Shown: in pieces, positions 1 through 9,616 of the stretch
How positions within the stretch are numbered: the stretch's first letter is position 1
Layout: every line of letters begins with the position of its first letter
Source: Nitrososphaerota archaeon
GTDB taxonomy: Archaea > Thermoproteota > Nitrososphaeria > Nitrososphaerales > JACPRH01
Length of the DNA: 64,000 nt
Assembly: GCA_016190055.1 (NCBI GenBank)
Contig: JACPRH010000010.1
Location: 1 to 64,000, forward strand
Direction: 5' to 3'
Translations under genes and position numbers: made by a program
Notes under the pieces: generated by a model
What the model was told of the DNA's origin: nothing
The model's database searches: none
What the model saw: only the letters and a program-made list of their open reading frames with translations

Positions 1-34
1 TACATATAATCTCAAGACTGAAACTGTCGTTACC

Positions 35-2587
35 ATGTCTAAAGTTTCTTCTACATTAGCCATTAGTATGGCTAGTCTACTACTCGCATTAGCAGTCGCA
101 GGTTTAGTACTATCAGGAACAATCGCCACACCAGGCCCAGAAGGCGCAACAGGAGCAGCGGGCGCACCAGGTGCCGCAGGTCCCGCTGGCACTACTGGCG
201 CCACTGGTCCTCAGGGTCCTGCTGGTTCACAAGGTCCGGTAGGTGCCACTGGTGCTGCTGGCGCTACCGGCCCTCAAGGACCCCAAGGTCCAGCTGGTGC
301 TGCTGGCGCCACAGGTCCTGCTGGTCCAGCAGGTTCTGCCGGCGCACAAGGTCCAGCTGGTCCTGCTGGTGTGTCTGCGGTAGAGACACTTGCAGCCCAG
401 CCTGAGACCTGTGCAATCTGCCACAAAGAACAAGGAGCCAACCATCAAGCCTCATATGATGAACTGTACCAGGACGGCGTCATCAAAGTCACAGATCTGA
501 CCTACACATTCTCTGCATCACCAGATACTCACACAGTAACTTTCAAGATGACAAAGAACGGCGTACCTTTTGATGGCAGAACCGCAGATGCGCTAAACAT
601 CTACTTCACACGATACAACAGTAGCGCGACCCAGTTCATCTACAGACTGTCCATAAAAGGAACTCTAAGCTATGACGGTGCAGGCAAGATCACGAGCACA
701 CTAGTCGAAAAAGCCCCCGGGGCCACCGGCTACGTTGACCTCGTCGATCTGAACGGACTAAACGGCCTCATCAACGTATATGGCACAGACGAGATTGTCC
801 AAAGAATACCCAACTCCAGAGTAGATCAAGGCAAGTACCCATTTGCAGCATTCATCCAGATAGGATCTGGCGCCAACTACGTCTCTGCAGCCAACAACGC
901 AGGCTGCGAGAAGTGCCATTCAACACCCTTCCTCAAGCACGGCTACATCTACGGCGAAGTAAACCACAATAAGACAACCGACTTCTACATCTGCAAATCC
1001 TGTCACGTAGACAACGGTGCAGGAAGCCACTTCGACTGGCAGCTCCTAGTTGATAACCCACCGCTGGCAGCATCATACCTATCAGGCACTGCACTAACTG
1101 CTGCGCAGAAAGCACAGTACGCCTACAAAACCAAACTCATGAATGACGTGCACATGTCACATTCCATGGAATTCCCATATCCGCAGTCTATGTCTAACTG
1201 TGTAACATGCCACCAAGACAAACTAAACGTGACATTGACTGACGATAACTTCAACCTAGAGACCTGTAAGAGCTGTCACGCAGTCACCGGTTCCGCTAAA
1301 TATGGAACAAACGCACGTGCACTAAAAACCATATTACCCCAAGCACTTCACGGAGGATTCGACCTAGTTGCAGGCACCGTGAAATGTAATTCATGCCATG
1401 TTACAGGAAACGGTATGGGTGCTCCGACCTTCAGCCAGATTCACACCGGATACGACGCAGAGATCTACAACGCAGCTGGTCAAAAGTACTCTAAAGCAAT
1501 CAACGTAACAATCGACTCTGCATCCATTTCTAACAACAAACTTACATTCAAGTTCAGCGCAACCGAGTCTCCAGATCTTCCAGGACTCGATGTAGCAAAC
1601 ATTAGCCCAACAGTCCTAGTCGGATTATACGGCTACGACACCAAGGACTTCATCGTTGGACCACACGAAACACTCATTGACGACAACGGTGATGGAAAGG
1701 TTGGAACAGGCGACTCACGAGCACTTGAATCCAAAGTAGGTGTAAAGCATCCGCGCTTAACAACAGTCTCAGCAGCAGGCGGAAAGTGGGAAGTCGTAGC
1801 AGACCTGTCAGCTTGGAGCAACCTAATCGCTAACGGCACCGTAAAAAGAGTAAGCATTGCTGTAATGCCTGCTCTGAAAGATCCAAATCTCCCAGCAAAC
1901 GCTACTGACAACCTCATTGCGCTCAATGCTCCTTCTAGAGTCTTCAACATTGCAACCAATGCCTTCGCTGACAGCTTCTACAAACCTATTGTGGATATAC
2001 AGAAATGTAATGCATGTCACGACGCGCTTGCAGTAACCTTCCACTCTCCAGACCGAGGAGGCAACATCGTTGCCTGCAGGTCATGCCACACTCCGACTAG
2101 CGGTGGATCTCATCTTGAATTGCAGTCAAGATCAATCGACTCATACATCCACTCAATACACTCAATGCAGTATTTCGACATCGGAGACCTTAACTTCACC
2201 GATCCAGTAGTAGCCCTAAAGTATGCAGAACACACCGAAATGCCATTCCCCAAGCACGGTATCACAGACTGCGAATCATGCCACATCAAAGGCACATACG
2301 AGGTACCTGATCAAGCCAAGTCACTACCAGGCGTATTGTCAGCATCTGATCCTACACCTAAAGGCTTCGACAGAAACATCAGCGGCGTACCCTCATATGT
2401 ATCAGGTCCAGCTTCAAGAGCATGCGGTTCATGCCACAGAGCACAAATCATCAACGAAGACGCGGCAAGCGAACTAGCAGTCCTTAACCAGCACGCAAAA
2501 CAGGGCGGCTATCTCATCGAAGCAGGAACCAGCGCCCGCACCACCCTTACTACAATAATCGACCAAATCATGGCACTCTTCAGTTAA
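35..2587 (+). CDS. Decaheme OmcA/MtrC-type surface cytochrome with collagen-like stalk
   Basis: Secreted multiheme c-type cytochrome, probably an extracellular electron conduit. An N-terminal hydrophobic segment (residues about 8-30, uncleaved anchor or signal) is followed by 27 uninterrupted Gly-X-Y triplets (residues 34-112). Then come exactly ten CXXCH heme motifs (CAICH, CEKCH, CKSCH, CVTCH, CKSCH, CNSCH, CNACH, CRSCH, CESCH, CGSCH). They fall in two groups of five or six and four, separated by a beta-rich domain with a DDNGDGK calcium-like loop, as in the OmcA/MtrC decaheme family. A TATA-like ACATATAAT lies at bases 3-11, so the mRNA has almost no leader. Length of 850 residues is normal for the family plus stalk. 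The family is best known from metal-reducing bacteria; the direction of electron flow here is inferred, not shown. Confidence 0.9.
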   Translation: MSKVSSTLAISMASLLLALAVAGLVLSGTIATPGPEGATGAAGAPGAAGPAGTTGATGPQGPAGSQGPVGATGAAGATGPQGPQGPAGAAGATGPAGPAGSAGAQGPAGPAGVSAVETLAAQPETCAICHKEQGANHQASYDELYQDGVIKVTDLTYTFSASPDTHTVTFKMTKNGVPFDGRTADALNIYFTRYNSSATQFIYRLSIKGTLSYDGAGKITSTLVEKAPGATGYVDLVDLNGLNGLINVYGTDEIVQRIPNSRVDQGKYPFAAFIQIGSGANYVSAANNAGCEKCHSTPFLKHGYIYGEVNHNKTTDFYICKSCHVDNGAGSHFDWQLLVDNPPLAASYLSGTALTAAQKAQYAYKTKLMNDVHMSHSMEFPYPQSMSNCVTCHQDKLNVTLTDDNFNLETCKSCHAVTGSAKYGTNARALKTILPQALHGGFDLVAGTVKCNSCHVTGNGMGAPTFSQIHTGYDAEIYNAAGQKYSKAINVTIDSASISNNKLTFKFSATESPDLPGLDVANISPTVLVGLYGYDTKDFIVGPHETLIDDNGDGKVGTGDSRALESKVGVKHPRLTTVSAAGGKWEVVADLSAWSNLIANGTVKRVSIAVMPALKDPNLPANATDNLIALNAPSRVFNIATNAFADSFYKPIVDIQKCNACHDALAVTFHSPDRGGNIVACRSCHTPTSGGSHLELQSRSIDSYIHSIHSMQYFDIGDLNFTDPVVALKYAEHTEMPFPKHGITDCESCHIKGTYEVPDQAKSLPGVLSASDPTPKGFDRNISGVPSYVSGPASRACGSCHRAQIINEDAASELAVLNQHAKQGGYLIEAGTSARTTLTTIIDQIMALFS

Positions 2588-2590
2588 GAA

Positions 2591-2632
2591 GCTAGCTACC
2601 CAATTTTATTGGGGCTAGCTACCCCCCTTTTT
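2591..2632 (+). terminator. Terminator of the decaheme cytochrome gene
   Basis: GCTAGC...CCCAAT pairs with ATTGGGGCTAGC around a short T-rich loop, with one bulge. It is followed by a C-run and T-run directly after the stop codon. Confidence 0.7.
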
Positions 2633-2752
2633 TCTGTTTTTTCTTTTCTAAAAACGCACATAGCGGAAGCTATTCAGACTAGAATGCGGGACTGCACCCT
2701 AGGCGATACCTCGCCCAGAGTGATGCTAGCGGGTCAGATAATCAAAATGGAT

Positions 2753-2816
2753 ACTGTCAAGTCTTAGGTTGTTGGTGCATAGTAGACCACTTATGCGCAA
2801 CCGACAACTTTACAGT
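2753..2816. repeat. 64-bp imperfect palindromic repeat, copy 1
   Basis: Ends are ACTGT and ACAGT. The outer arms (AAGT...GGTTG / CAACC...AACTT) pair imperfectly over 19 bp, and an inner GCATA/TATGC stem closes the hairpin. Related 63-65 bp copies are at 8129-8191 and 8615-8679. It sits between two convergent genes, so it could also act as a shared 3' hairpin. Confidence 0.65.
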
Positions 2817-2832
2817 GTCTTTTGAACGACCA

Positions 2833-3456
2833 TCAGGTCTGGCTTTGACTGCTCGTATCGTTGTTGTCGAGACTCCATATCGCGCGTATTTTTTTCTTGC
2901 ATTGTTCGCAGTAGTGGCTTGTTAGGCAGTAGCTGTCCATGACGCAGTTTAGGTGGTGGTTTAACCCGATCATGTGGCCGATTTCGTGTTTCACTGCGTT
3001 CTCGAGATCGTATCTGCGGAGTATGACTAGGCCTTGAGGGTACCCTTCACCATTAATGGAGGTTTGTTGCTGGCCGGGTTTTTTCTTGAAGTGATATTTA
3101 TCGGGGTTAGCTAGAACAACTATTCCATAGGGAAGAGACGCCTTGTAACTGCCTCTGCTTAACTCTGCCAGTATAGCGTCGCAATCGATGATGTTTTGTC
3201 GAGTGTGTTTGGCGATCAATGCCATTATCTGTGAAGCGTCTTTGGTTCTGCTGGTGTTGCCGTTGAAGACCTGTAGAGGTAAGCTGAGTTCCCTTACGAT
3301 GTTGCTGACTAGGTTCACCGATCTTTTGACATCATCAGTGCTTACTCCCTCTGTTCCAAATACATACAGCTCGCCTGTTCGATACCATTCTCTAGGATAT
3401 ATGATCCACTCTTTACCATCGCCCAGCAATTTTCTTTTCATGAATTCACTAGTCAA
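2833..3456 (-). CDS. Archaemetzincin-like zinc metalloprotease
   Basis: Putative zinc peptidase. The motif HEIGHMIGLNH (residues about 158-168) is the extended metzincin/archaemetzincin zinc site with the catalytic Glu. Downstream CVM, YC and CEQC cysteines resemble the second, structural zinc site of archaemetzincins (HEXXHXXGXXHCX4CXM...CXXC). The Cys normally right after the third His is missing and the spacing to CVM is two residues shorter. There is no signal peptide, so it is probably cytoplasmic. The first possible start is TTG (used here) after a GGGGTGA Shine-Dalgarno; an ATG lies five codons later at 3441. Physiological substrates of the family are unknown. Confidence 0.75.
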   Translation of the reverse strand: MTSEFMKRKLLGDGKEWIIYPREWYRTGELYVFGTEGVSTDDVKRSVNLVSNIVRELSLPLQVFNGNTSRTKDASQIMALIAKHTRQNIIDCDAILAELSRGSYKASLPYGIVVLANPDKYHFKKKPGQQQTSINGEGYPQGLVILRRYDLENAVKHEIGHMIGLNHHLNCVMDSYCLTSHYCEQCKKKIRAIWSLDNNDTSSQSQT

Positions 3457-3732
3457 GGTTCACCCCAGCATTAAGACTTTTGCTTACAGGATTCTGTTGC
3501 ATTACTTGTCATGAACCCATTCTTCGTGGAGGTTATAATCGAATTAGAATCTTTAGAAATGATTTTATTAATGCCCGTTAGGATAGGATAATTACATACT
3601 GGGTTACTCCTTTTAGCAGAATGCAAATTCAGGCTTGTGCCTTTGTCAAAGTTATATAACGCATTTAAGAAATTGTTGTAATCAGGTCTTTTTTCTAATC
3701 CCAATGTATGTCGGTCTTGCTTGGGGACCCTA

Positions 3733-4221
3733 ATGCTTAACATCGGTGTTGATAGATTATCAAGAGCAGAGGCAAGAAGTAAACTTATCAAACTGGCAAG
3801 GAACCAAGAGTTTGAAGTTCACCGACTTAAAGACGGACGTAGAGTATTCATTAGAACCGATGGAAAGAAGACGAGTATATCGGATGGTGAAGAAGCCGGT
3901 CAGTTTGATTTTACAGTTCATTACGATGGCGAGACGCGAAGAATAAGTTATGTTGATGATATTCTGGTTGACCTGATAAGGAAAGAAGCTCTAATAGGTG
4001 CAGACATCAAGTATCTCCTCACTGGAATGAAAGACTCCGTTGAATTGCTACCTTTAAATGAGATCATGGGCAAGTATCCTAAACTTAGTGAGTTTGAAAA
4101 AAGTCCTCTCATAGGACACACGATAGAGTTCCTACTAGTATCTATTCGCTGGCTGGGGTTGCAGGAGGATGTCAATTATTGGGGGCAGAAAAAGAATGGC
4201 GGCATGTATGAGGGGAGATAA
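3733..4221 (+). CDS. Hypothetical protein
   Basis: No recognised family. The 162-residue product is charged, with no signal peptide or membrane segment. A basic first part (residues 1-60) is followed by an acidic region. The C-terminus, with an IRWLGLQEDVNYWG stretch ending in GMYEGR, resembles the end of small archaeal proteins seen beside mobile genes, but I cannot name it. ATG at 3733 is preferred over in-frame TTG at 3721. A GTTATATAAC TATA-like box at 3651-3660 would give a leader of about 50 nt. Confidence 0.55.
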   Translation: MLNIGVDRLSRAEARSKLIKLARNQEFEVHRLKDGRRVFIRTDGKKTSISDGEEAGQFDFTVHYDGETRRISYVDDILVDLIRKEALIGADIKYLLTGMKDSVELLPLNEIMGKYPKLSEFEKSPLIGHTIEFLLVSIRWLGLQEDVNYWGQKKNGGMYEGR

Positions 4222-4447
4222 AAGCCACTTCACGCTCTAGAGGATCTATTTCTCAAGAAAATGACGTTAAAATCGGTCATGAGAAAGCACATGCTGTGAA
4301 CATATCACCACGTATTTCCTCTCTAGTCCTCACATAATCAAGATTGTTTTGGCCGGCTGTGGCTAACTATATGTTCGGCGGTATCTTCTGGGAAGACATT
4401 AATACTGAAACTCGACAACTTCTGTCTACTGCCAAAGGCTACCCACC

Positions 4448-5212
4448 TTGAAGACTGAGATACAGACGAATTATGTTCACTTAGGTGACTGCCTAGATTA
4501 TATGAAGACGCTGCCAAATGAATGCGTTGACTTGATCATTACTGATCCGCCATTCAACATAGGAAAAAAGTACGAGTCCTATGCTGATAACTTGGGGTTT
4601 GAAGAATATATTACTTGGTGCAAAGAATGGCTTGCTGAATGCATCAGGATACTAAAGCCAGACGGGAGTCTTTACCTGTTCAACTACCCTGAGAACAACG
4701 CCTACCTGAAGATATACTTGGACAACAAGATGCAATTTCGTAGGTGGTTAACATGGCATTACCACACTAACACCGGTCACTCCAAGCGAAATTATACCCG
4801 TACGCAGCACTCCATACTATTCTACACTAAGAGCAATACCTACATCTTCAACAAAGAAGATGTAGCACAACCCTACAAGAACCCAACAGACAAGAGAATA
4901 CAAAAGCTAATAGCTCAAGGACGCAACGGAACCGGACCTTATGACACATTCATTTTCAATATAGTCAAGAACGTGAGCAAAGAGAAAACAGAGCATATTG
5001 CGCAACTACCTCTTGCTCTCGTAGAGATATTCGTAAGAGCAAGCAGCAAGAAAGGACAGATTGTCTTTGACCCTTTCATGGGCTCAGGAACCACTGCAGT
5101 CGCTGCAAAGAAGAATGGACGAAACTATTTGGGCTGCGAGATAAGTAAGAAGTACTGGAACATAATACAAAAGAGACTCCAAGAAGTGAATCTATCGCTC
5201 CTAAATTATTAG
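4448..5212 (+). CDS. Site-specific DNA methyltransferase (N4/N6, beta class), orphan
   Basis: Transfers a methyl group from S-adenosylmethionine to an exocyclic amino group of adenine or cytosine. Catalytic motif IV is DPPF (residues about 36-39, in LIITDPPFNIGKKY). The SAM-binding motif I is near the C-terminus (FDPFMGSGTTAVAA), with CEISKKYW following. The order catalytic-TRD-SAM is that of the beta class, and 254 residues is usual for a small solitary enzyme. Start is TTG. No restriction endonuclease gene is next to it, so it is probably a regulatory or protective orphan. The target sequence cannot be read from the protein. Confidence 0.85.
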   Translation: MKTEIQTNYVHLGDCLDYMKTLPNECVDLIITDPPFNIGKKYESYADNLGFEEYITWCKEWLAECIRILKPDGSLYLFNYPENNAYLKIYLDNKMQFRRWLTWHYHTNTGHSKRNYTRTQHSILFYTKSNTYIFNKEDVAQPYKNPTDKRIQKLIAQGRNGTGPYDTFIFNIVKNVSKEKTEHIAQLPLALVEIFVRASSKKGQIVFDPFMGSGTTAVAAKKNGRNYLGCEISKKYWNIIQKRLQEVNLSLLNY

Positions 5213-5332
5213 ATGTTTCTTTAAACAGTTCTGTCTCATCTATGGTTAGTCTGCGCCTACAATTCTTGCACTGCCAACCTCTGGAAATTAAATCCCGGAG
5301 TTTCAGTATGATAGATTAGTTTTTATGATTCT

Positions 5333-5806
5333 ATGAAACATCTCGATAAAGCAGGCGATCGATTGGAATTCAAATGCCCAAAATGCTCGAAAACCTACGA
5401 TGCCGAGTATAGGCGGCGAAATACATACTGTTCAGCTTGTCAGATGCGCCTAATTGCCAAGCAGAGCATTACACCGCAAAAACCTGATTTATTGATTAAG
5501 AAAGATGGTTACCCCGAACTCGGGATTACTAGTAGTGATGTTTGGTCATTCTTCAAAAGGCTGGACTCTGCGCACACATTGTCTAGGCACAACAAGTTTC
5601 GAATGTCACGTGCATTGGGAGACTCGGTTTGGATCATTCCTGAAGATACTGGTGTAGAACGACCAATAAAATTTGAGGATTTCCTTAACGTCTGGAACAG
5701 ATACGTTACGACGAGATCAGAAAGAGTGTCTGATTATCAGGAGATATCCAGAAATGCATCATACGTCATAGCAGTAATTACATCATATCTCAAAAGCATA
5801 CAATAA
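5333..5806 (+). CDS. Zinc-ribbon protein of unknown function
   Basis: Contains one N-terminal zinc ribbon (CPKC at residues about 15-18 and CSAC at about 33-36). It is followed by a 120-residue mixed alpha/beta region with no motif I recognise. No membrane segment. It stands alone between the DNA methyltransferase and a convergent membrane-protein gene. Nucleic-acid binding is plausible from the ribbon only. Confidence 0.6.
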   Translation: MKHLDKAGDRLEFKCPKCSKTYDAEYRRRNTYCSACQMRLIAKQSITPQKPDLLIKKDGYPELGITSSDVWSFFKRLDSAHTLSRHNKFRMSRALGDSVWIIPEDTGVERPIKFEDFLNVWNRYVTTRSERVSDYQEISRNASYVIAVITSYLKSIQ

Positions 5807-5984
5807 GAAATGAAAAATAGAGCCACTGACCGTAAAATGCGGTATTTTACCACCTAACCCATGTCCCTTAACTTAACAGAAACGTTGCGGTATCCTAGTC
5901 GTGGGGATGCTCGTAACGATACTCAGCCTTGTCAGACGACATACAAATCGGGGTAACACTTAGTCGAGATATGACTTTGAATAC

Positions 5985-7115
5985 TTATTTTCTTGGTTGA
6001 TATGCTCCGAATAGTGAGTGCATTCTTGTTATGAGTTCGTCATTGTATAGGAGTAGGGTCATTGCTGTGGTTTCGGTGTTGGCTGAGCCCACAGGGTTCC
6101 CGTCTAGATTGGATAGGCTGGTTATTCCTCCGTTTTCTTGCTGCATGCTCCATAATCTGTCTTGGATAGGATTGTAGTTTGGTATGGTGTTGTTATATGG
6201 GATGGGGTAGTCGAGGACTTTGCTTGCGTATAGGATTAGGGCAAGCTTGTAGTTCGCGTATCTGCCATCAGTCTGCGTCGCAAGATCGTATACGCCTTTT
6301 CCGTCAAACATCCGGTAGGCTTCTGTGAAGTACTGTATGGCGGCTGTCCTGTTGCCTTTGAGATGCTCATTCAAGGACTGGTAAATCAAGGTGTCACCAT
6401 AGCTCTGCCAACGCAGGAACGATGATGGTGTTGATGAGTTGTGGAACTCAGCCATAATGACTCGCTGAGAATCCTGCGCAATAACGAGTTGAGTAGCCTC
6501 AGACATATCTTGAGCGATTGGATCACCGAACAGGACATCGAAGAATCCGCTTCTCTCACTGGTGTATGAGTGAACGGTCTGGTTGATTGTGCCGCTCATC
6601 TTACTGTCGCAGGGTTTGAGAGCCCAAGAAGCCAAGAGATTATCAGAATACAACCAGTAAATCTGATTATACCGGTAGCCTTGTCCCACTATCGTTCTAT
6701 TACCAGAATCCTCACTCTCGTAGATGAGTCCAACATCAGAATCAAAGTGGCTCTTGAGATAGGTTACAGCGGAGTTCAAGTTACCTTCAGATGGAGAAGA
6801 AAAATCCGATGCTAGGCAAGGTGTGGGCTGTCCGCATCTAAAGAAACTAGTGAAAACAAGAAGAAGCAACAACAGCAGGGTTAGAAGGAGTATTCCGATG
6901 ATTGCGATCTTCTTCCTTTTCCCTAAACCTGTTTTCCCGATGTGCAACAGATAGGCTGGGTAACCATAGACGTCTTTAAGACTTGCAGAAGTACAGCCTG
7001 TTGTCTCTGGACGTAGGCTAAATTGTAAGCCTATGCTCATCGTAACCTGAATTAGCACCAACTTTTTTAGACCATGCAACCGAATTAACGAAATCCTATA
7101 ATTCACCTCTTTCAC
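5985..7115 (-). CDS. Membrane-anchored extracellular helical-repeat protein
   Basis: Cytoplasmic N-terminal stretch of about 65 residues with a KRKK cluster, one strong membrane helix (about residues 70-90, poly-Leu), then an outside domain of about 280 residues. The outside part is rich in Trp, Tyr and Asn-glycosylation sequons and has helix-hairpin repeats (ALILYASKVLDY, TAAIQYFTEAYRMF), suggesting an alpha/alpha barrel of the kind found in sugar-active proteins, though no catalytic motif is clear. Start is GTG after GGTGAAAG-like sequence; an ATATTTAAAT box lies about 25 nt upstream. True start may be downstream, nearer the membrane helix. Confidence 0.55.
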   Translation of the reverse strand: MKEVNYRISLIRLHGLKKLVLIQVTMSIGLQFSLRPETTGCTSASLKDVYGYPAYLLHIGKTGLGKRKKIAIIGILLLTLLLLLLLVFTSFFRCGQPTPCLASDFSSPSEGNLNSAVTYLKSHFDSDVGLIYESEDSGNRTIVGQGYRYNQIYWLYSDNLLASWALKPCDSKMSGTINQTVHSYTSERSGFFDVLFGDPIAQDMSEATQLVIAQDSQRVIMAEFHNSSTPSSFLRWQSYGDTLIYQSLNEHLKGNRTAAIQYFTEAYRMFDGKGVYDLATQTDGRYANYKLALILYASKVLDYPIPYNNTIPNYNPIQDRLWSMQQENGGITSLSNLDGNPVGSANTETTAMTLLLYNDELITRMHSLFGAYQPRK

Positions 7116-7175
7116 CTGTAGGTTACTATGAAATATTTAAATTATCTAACCAATGTCTTGACTATCTGATGGCCA

Positions 7176-7643
7176 ATGGCTGTCAAGCGTTCTCGATTTA
7201 CAGCTAAAATCAGAAGAATCAGGAGAGGCGACTCCAAGCAACGCTTTAAAACTGGCGAGCACTGTTTCGACTATGATCTACAGGGACAGGCCGAAGATCT
7301 CAGCTTTTACTATGCACGCGATATATCTGGCAAATATGAATCATACGTCTTAGTAGAGAACGCAAAAATAACTGGCGTGTTATGTCTACAAAATAGGCAA
7401 AACGCGCTCTACGTAAGTCGGCTAGGGATCCTAAATGGGCACTGGAGTGCAGGGCGTGGGACGTTATTAATGAGATTTGTGCTAGAAGAAGCGATTAAGC
7501 GAGACAGGAGTAAGATTGTCTTAGAAGCGCATCAAGATGTGGTTGAGTATTTTATCGCAGGTGGCTTCAGAGTTGTGAAAACATATTTCGATGAGCGTTG
7601 GAACGGCAAGGTTGCTTCAATGGAGCTTGACTTGTCTAAGTGA
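7176..7643 (+). CDS. GNAT-family N-acetyltransferase
   Basis: Probable acetyl-CoA-dependent transferase. Residues about 75-140 show the GNAT fold: a strand (YVLVENAKITGVLCL), a second strand with the cofactor loop (RLGILNGHWSAGRGTLLMRFVLEEA, equivalent to motif A Q/RxxGxG/A), then strand IVLEAH and the FIAGGFRVVKTYF C-terminal hairpin. 155 residues is typical. It has a basic N-terminal tail (RSRFTAKIRRIRR). Divergent from the membrane protein upstream, with an A/T-rich promoter between them. Substrate unknown. Confidence 0.75.
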   Translation: MAVKRSRFTAKIRRIRRGDSKQRFKTGEHCFDYDLQGQAEDLSFYYARDISGKYESYVLVENAKITGVLCLQNRQNALYVSRLGILNGHWSAGRGTLLMRFVLEEAIKRDRSKIVLEAHQDVVEYFIAGGFRVVKTYFDERWNGKVASMELDLSK

Positions 7644-7644
7644 G

Positions 7645-7953
7645 CTAGTCGCTACCCATTATAGGGCGTTTAGCCACCGCATCGCCCATTTTTTCGGACC
7701 AACAATTAATACAGATTGCACCATATTCTGGAGTTTCTATCTTCACATCCTTAGGTCCTAATTTGGCCTTGCATAACTTGCATTGCTGTATTTTTTGTTG
7801 TTTACTATACTCCGTTAATCTTCGCTTTACCGCAGGGTGTTCCCTTAAGTAACTATCGATAAGCCTACTTTTTGGACTACTCAAATCGTTGGATAAAGAC
7901 TCTAGTGCATTGTACACCGCAGGTGTTATTGAAATGCACATTTTCTTCATCAT
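7645..7953 (-). CDS. Ribbon-helix-helix DNA-binding protein fused to zinc ribbon
   Basis: Residues 1-45 (MCISITPAVYNALESLS...SRLIDSYLREH) look like a ribbon-helix-helix fold. Residues about 58-88 form a zinc ribbon (CKLC...CINC). Together they suggest a small transcription regulator. Its stop is one base from the end of the convergent GNAT gene. I have not seen this fusion named. Confidence 0.65.
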   Translation of the reverse strand: MMKKMCISITPAVYNALESLSNDLSSPKSRLIDSYLREHPAVKRRLTEYSKQQKIQQCKLCKAKLGPKDVKIETPEYGAICINCWSEKMGDAVAKRPIMGSD

Positions 7954-8128
7954 AAGATACTACCGTGGTATTACCAGTATCCCTAACTAAACCTGAGGTT
8001 ATTATAGTTAGTGGATTCTTGGACCCACCTTAGGGCGCTTCCTGGGGACACTTACCACATGTGGACACAAAAGTGAGTGCAACTTCTAACAAGCAAGCCC
8101 AAATCTGTTATGTCACCAAAAATAAAAT

Positions 8129-8191
8129 CCTGTCAAGTCTTCGGTTGCTAACGCGTGCATTCTAATCAGGAGCAACCGATAACTTTACGGT
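8129..8191. repeat. 63-bp palindromic repeat, copy 2
   Basis: Contains a perfect 8-bp stem CGGTTGCT/AGCAACCG and the outer CTGTCAAGTCTT...AACTTTACGGT ends shared with the copies at 2753 and 8615. The TAA stop codon of the TfoX-like gene (8185-8187) lies inside this copy. Confidence 0.65.
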
Positions 8192-8553
8192 GCCCTGCTG
8201 GAGGTTTTGTGATCTTTCGGCGCCTTTGGTTGTAGTGAAGAGGTAAAATCGACTGCTCGATCCACCCATTTCCTGAGCGAATCCTCAGATTCGTATCCGG
8301 GAGGCATCACCAAGATTATTCCCTTCTCGACTCGACCAGCCACTAAGTCAAACAATCTCGTATGAGACTCACTCAACGCCTTCTGAGAAAGCTCCAATCC
8401 AAGACGCAGAACCAGAAAGTCCTTAATCACACCGCAACACATGTTACCATTCAACATAAACGCCAATCCCCCAAACATCCTCTGCTGAGCCACACCATTC
8501 CTACTCACCAAAACCTTCTGAATACGCTCCCCCAAACGTTCATCATACGGCAT
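8185..8553 (-). CDS. TfoX/Sxy N-terminal-domain protein
   Basis: Small protein (122 residues) of the TfoX N-terminal family, recognised by RMFGGLAFMLNGNMCCGV followed by LVLRLGLE and PPGYE...LRKWVDRAVDF. In bacteria the domain is part of a competence regulator; stand-alone archaeal copies have no assigned role. The gene is flanked on both sides by members of the 64-bp palindromic repeat family, and its stop codon lies inside one, which hints at acquisition as a cassette. Confidence 0.75.
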   Translation of the reverse strand: MPYDERLGERIQKVLVSRNGVAQQRMFGGLAFMLNGNMCCGVIKDFLVLRLGLELSQKALSESHTRLFDLVAGRVEKGIILVMPPGYESEDSLRKWVDRAVDFTSSLQPKAPKDHKTSSRAP

Positions 8554-8614
8554 AAAGTAATTTCAAGTTCGAACAATACGCAGTCCTCCTTAAGATTTTC
8601 GGCTTCTGATCGAC

Positions 8615-8679
8615 GCTGTCAAATCTTAGATTGCTTGCATGCAACAGATCCTTGCAATCAACCTTCCTTATTCTACAGT
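8615..8679. repeat. 65-bp palindromic repeat, copy 3 (diverged)
   Basis: Begins GCTGTCAAATCTTAGATTGC and ends TTCTACAGT. The central GATTGC/GCAATC stem is kept. More diverged than the other two copies. Confidence 0.55.
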
Positions 8680-8891
8680 ACCCAACATATCAAGATTGGC
8701 AAGCGGCTTGCTTGAAACGCAGTTAATCTAATCAAACTTAACCCACCTGACTCAGTCACAAAACGAGTATAAAGGATCCTAAGACATAGTCTGTTCATCA
8801 TCGAGTGGCCGCACAGACATATGAGGCTGCAGCAATCAGGTGGAACAGTGCGCCTTGGATTTGCCTAACTTACCTTCCGCCCAGATTTTAA
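8680..8891. other. Intergenic, no gene seen
   Basis: With the repeat copy above, this fills the 338-nt gap between the TfoX-like gene and the Lrp gene. I see no open frame with a plausible start, no tRNA fold and no clear terminator. Confidence 0.5.
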
Positions 8892-9347
8892 CTAGGCTTG
8901 CTCTTCGAATATTGGTTCTTTCAGCTGGCTTTTTAGTTCGATGAATGTCTCACTCTTGTTTACTCCGTCGATGCCGCCTATCTTTCGTGTTACGATGTTG
9001 TGCATATCGTCTAGGGAGCGTGCCTTAATGGTGACTAGCATGTCGAAGCGTCCAGTGACCTCTTCAACCCCGCGCGTTTCAGCTAGCGTTGTGACGTTTT
9101 TGAGGACATTATCGCGTTTCTTCGCATCTATGTTCAACCCAACTAGGGCGGTGACGTTGTTCCCGAGTAACTCCTCATTTGTAACGATAGTGAATTTCTG
9201 GATGTAACCTCTTTTTATTAGTCGTTTGATGCGGCTGTAGCAGACCGAGGGGTTAACCTTGATTTTCTTGCTGAGCTTAGGCACAGAGATACTGGCATCC
9301 TCAGTAAGAGCCGTCAACAATTTAGCGTCAATCTCATCAATCTTCAA
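8892..9347 (-). CDS. Lrp/AsnC-family transcription regulator
   Basis: Full-length 151-residue regulator. N-terminal helix-turn-helix (residues 4-50: DAKLLTALTEDASISVPKLSKKIKVNPSVCYSRIKRL, given here by its ends) followed by the alpha/beta RAM ligand-binding domain (residues about 65-140). Such proteins form octamers that sense amino acids or other small metabolites. The upstream region toward 9420 is A/T-rich with TATA-like sequence. Targets are not evident; neighbours are unrelated. Confidence 0.88.
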   Translation of the reverse strand: MKIDEIDAKLLTALTEDASISVPKLSKKIKVNPSVCYSRIKRLIKRGYIQKFTIVTNEELLGNNVTALVGLNIDAKKRDNVLKNVTTLAETRGVEEVTGRFDMLVTIKARSLDDMHNIVTRKIGGIDGVNKSETFIELKSQLKEPIFEEQA

Positions 9348-9616
9348 CTACTATACATCAACCTACACCATATTTGACTAAAACGCTACATATAAGCTTA
9401 AACACTGCACAAATGGCAAATCCACAACCAATATCTCCAGTTATGGCCACAACTGACCGTTTAGACTTCCACGCCAAAACTAATCCGGTATTGGCCACTG
9501 TTCTGCTTCTACAGAGAAGAACTAAATATTAATTTAAGATATCGTCACAGTTCTTGTTGGTTAGATTTGTACATTCTTAACCAGACGAGGCTGAGAGCCC
9601 CACATATAGGTGAGTC

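Noticed and set aside
227..455. Minus-strand frames over the collagen-like region
   Set aside because: Repetitive Gly-X-Y codons leave other frames open by chance; the translations are low-complexity.
9440..9510. TGGCCACAACTG, TTGGCCACTG and AGGCCACAAATGG words near 9450-10030
   Set aside because: Similar but irregularly placed and too short to claim a shared operator.
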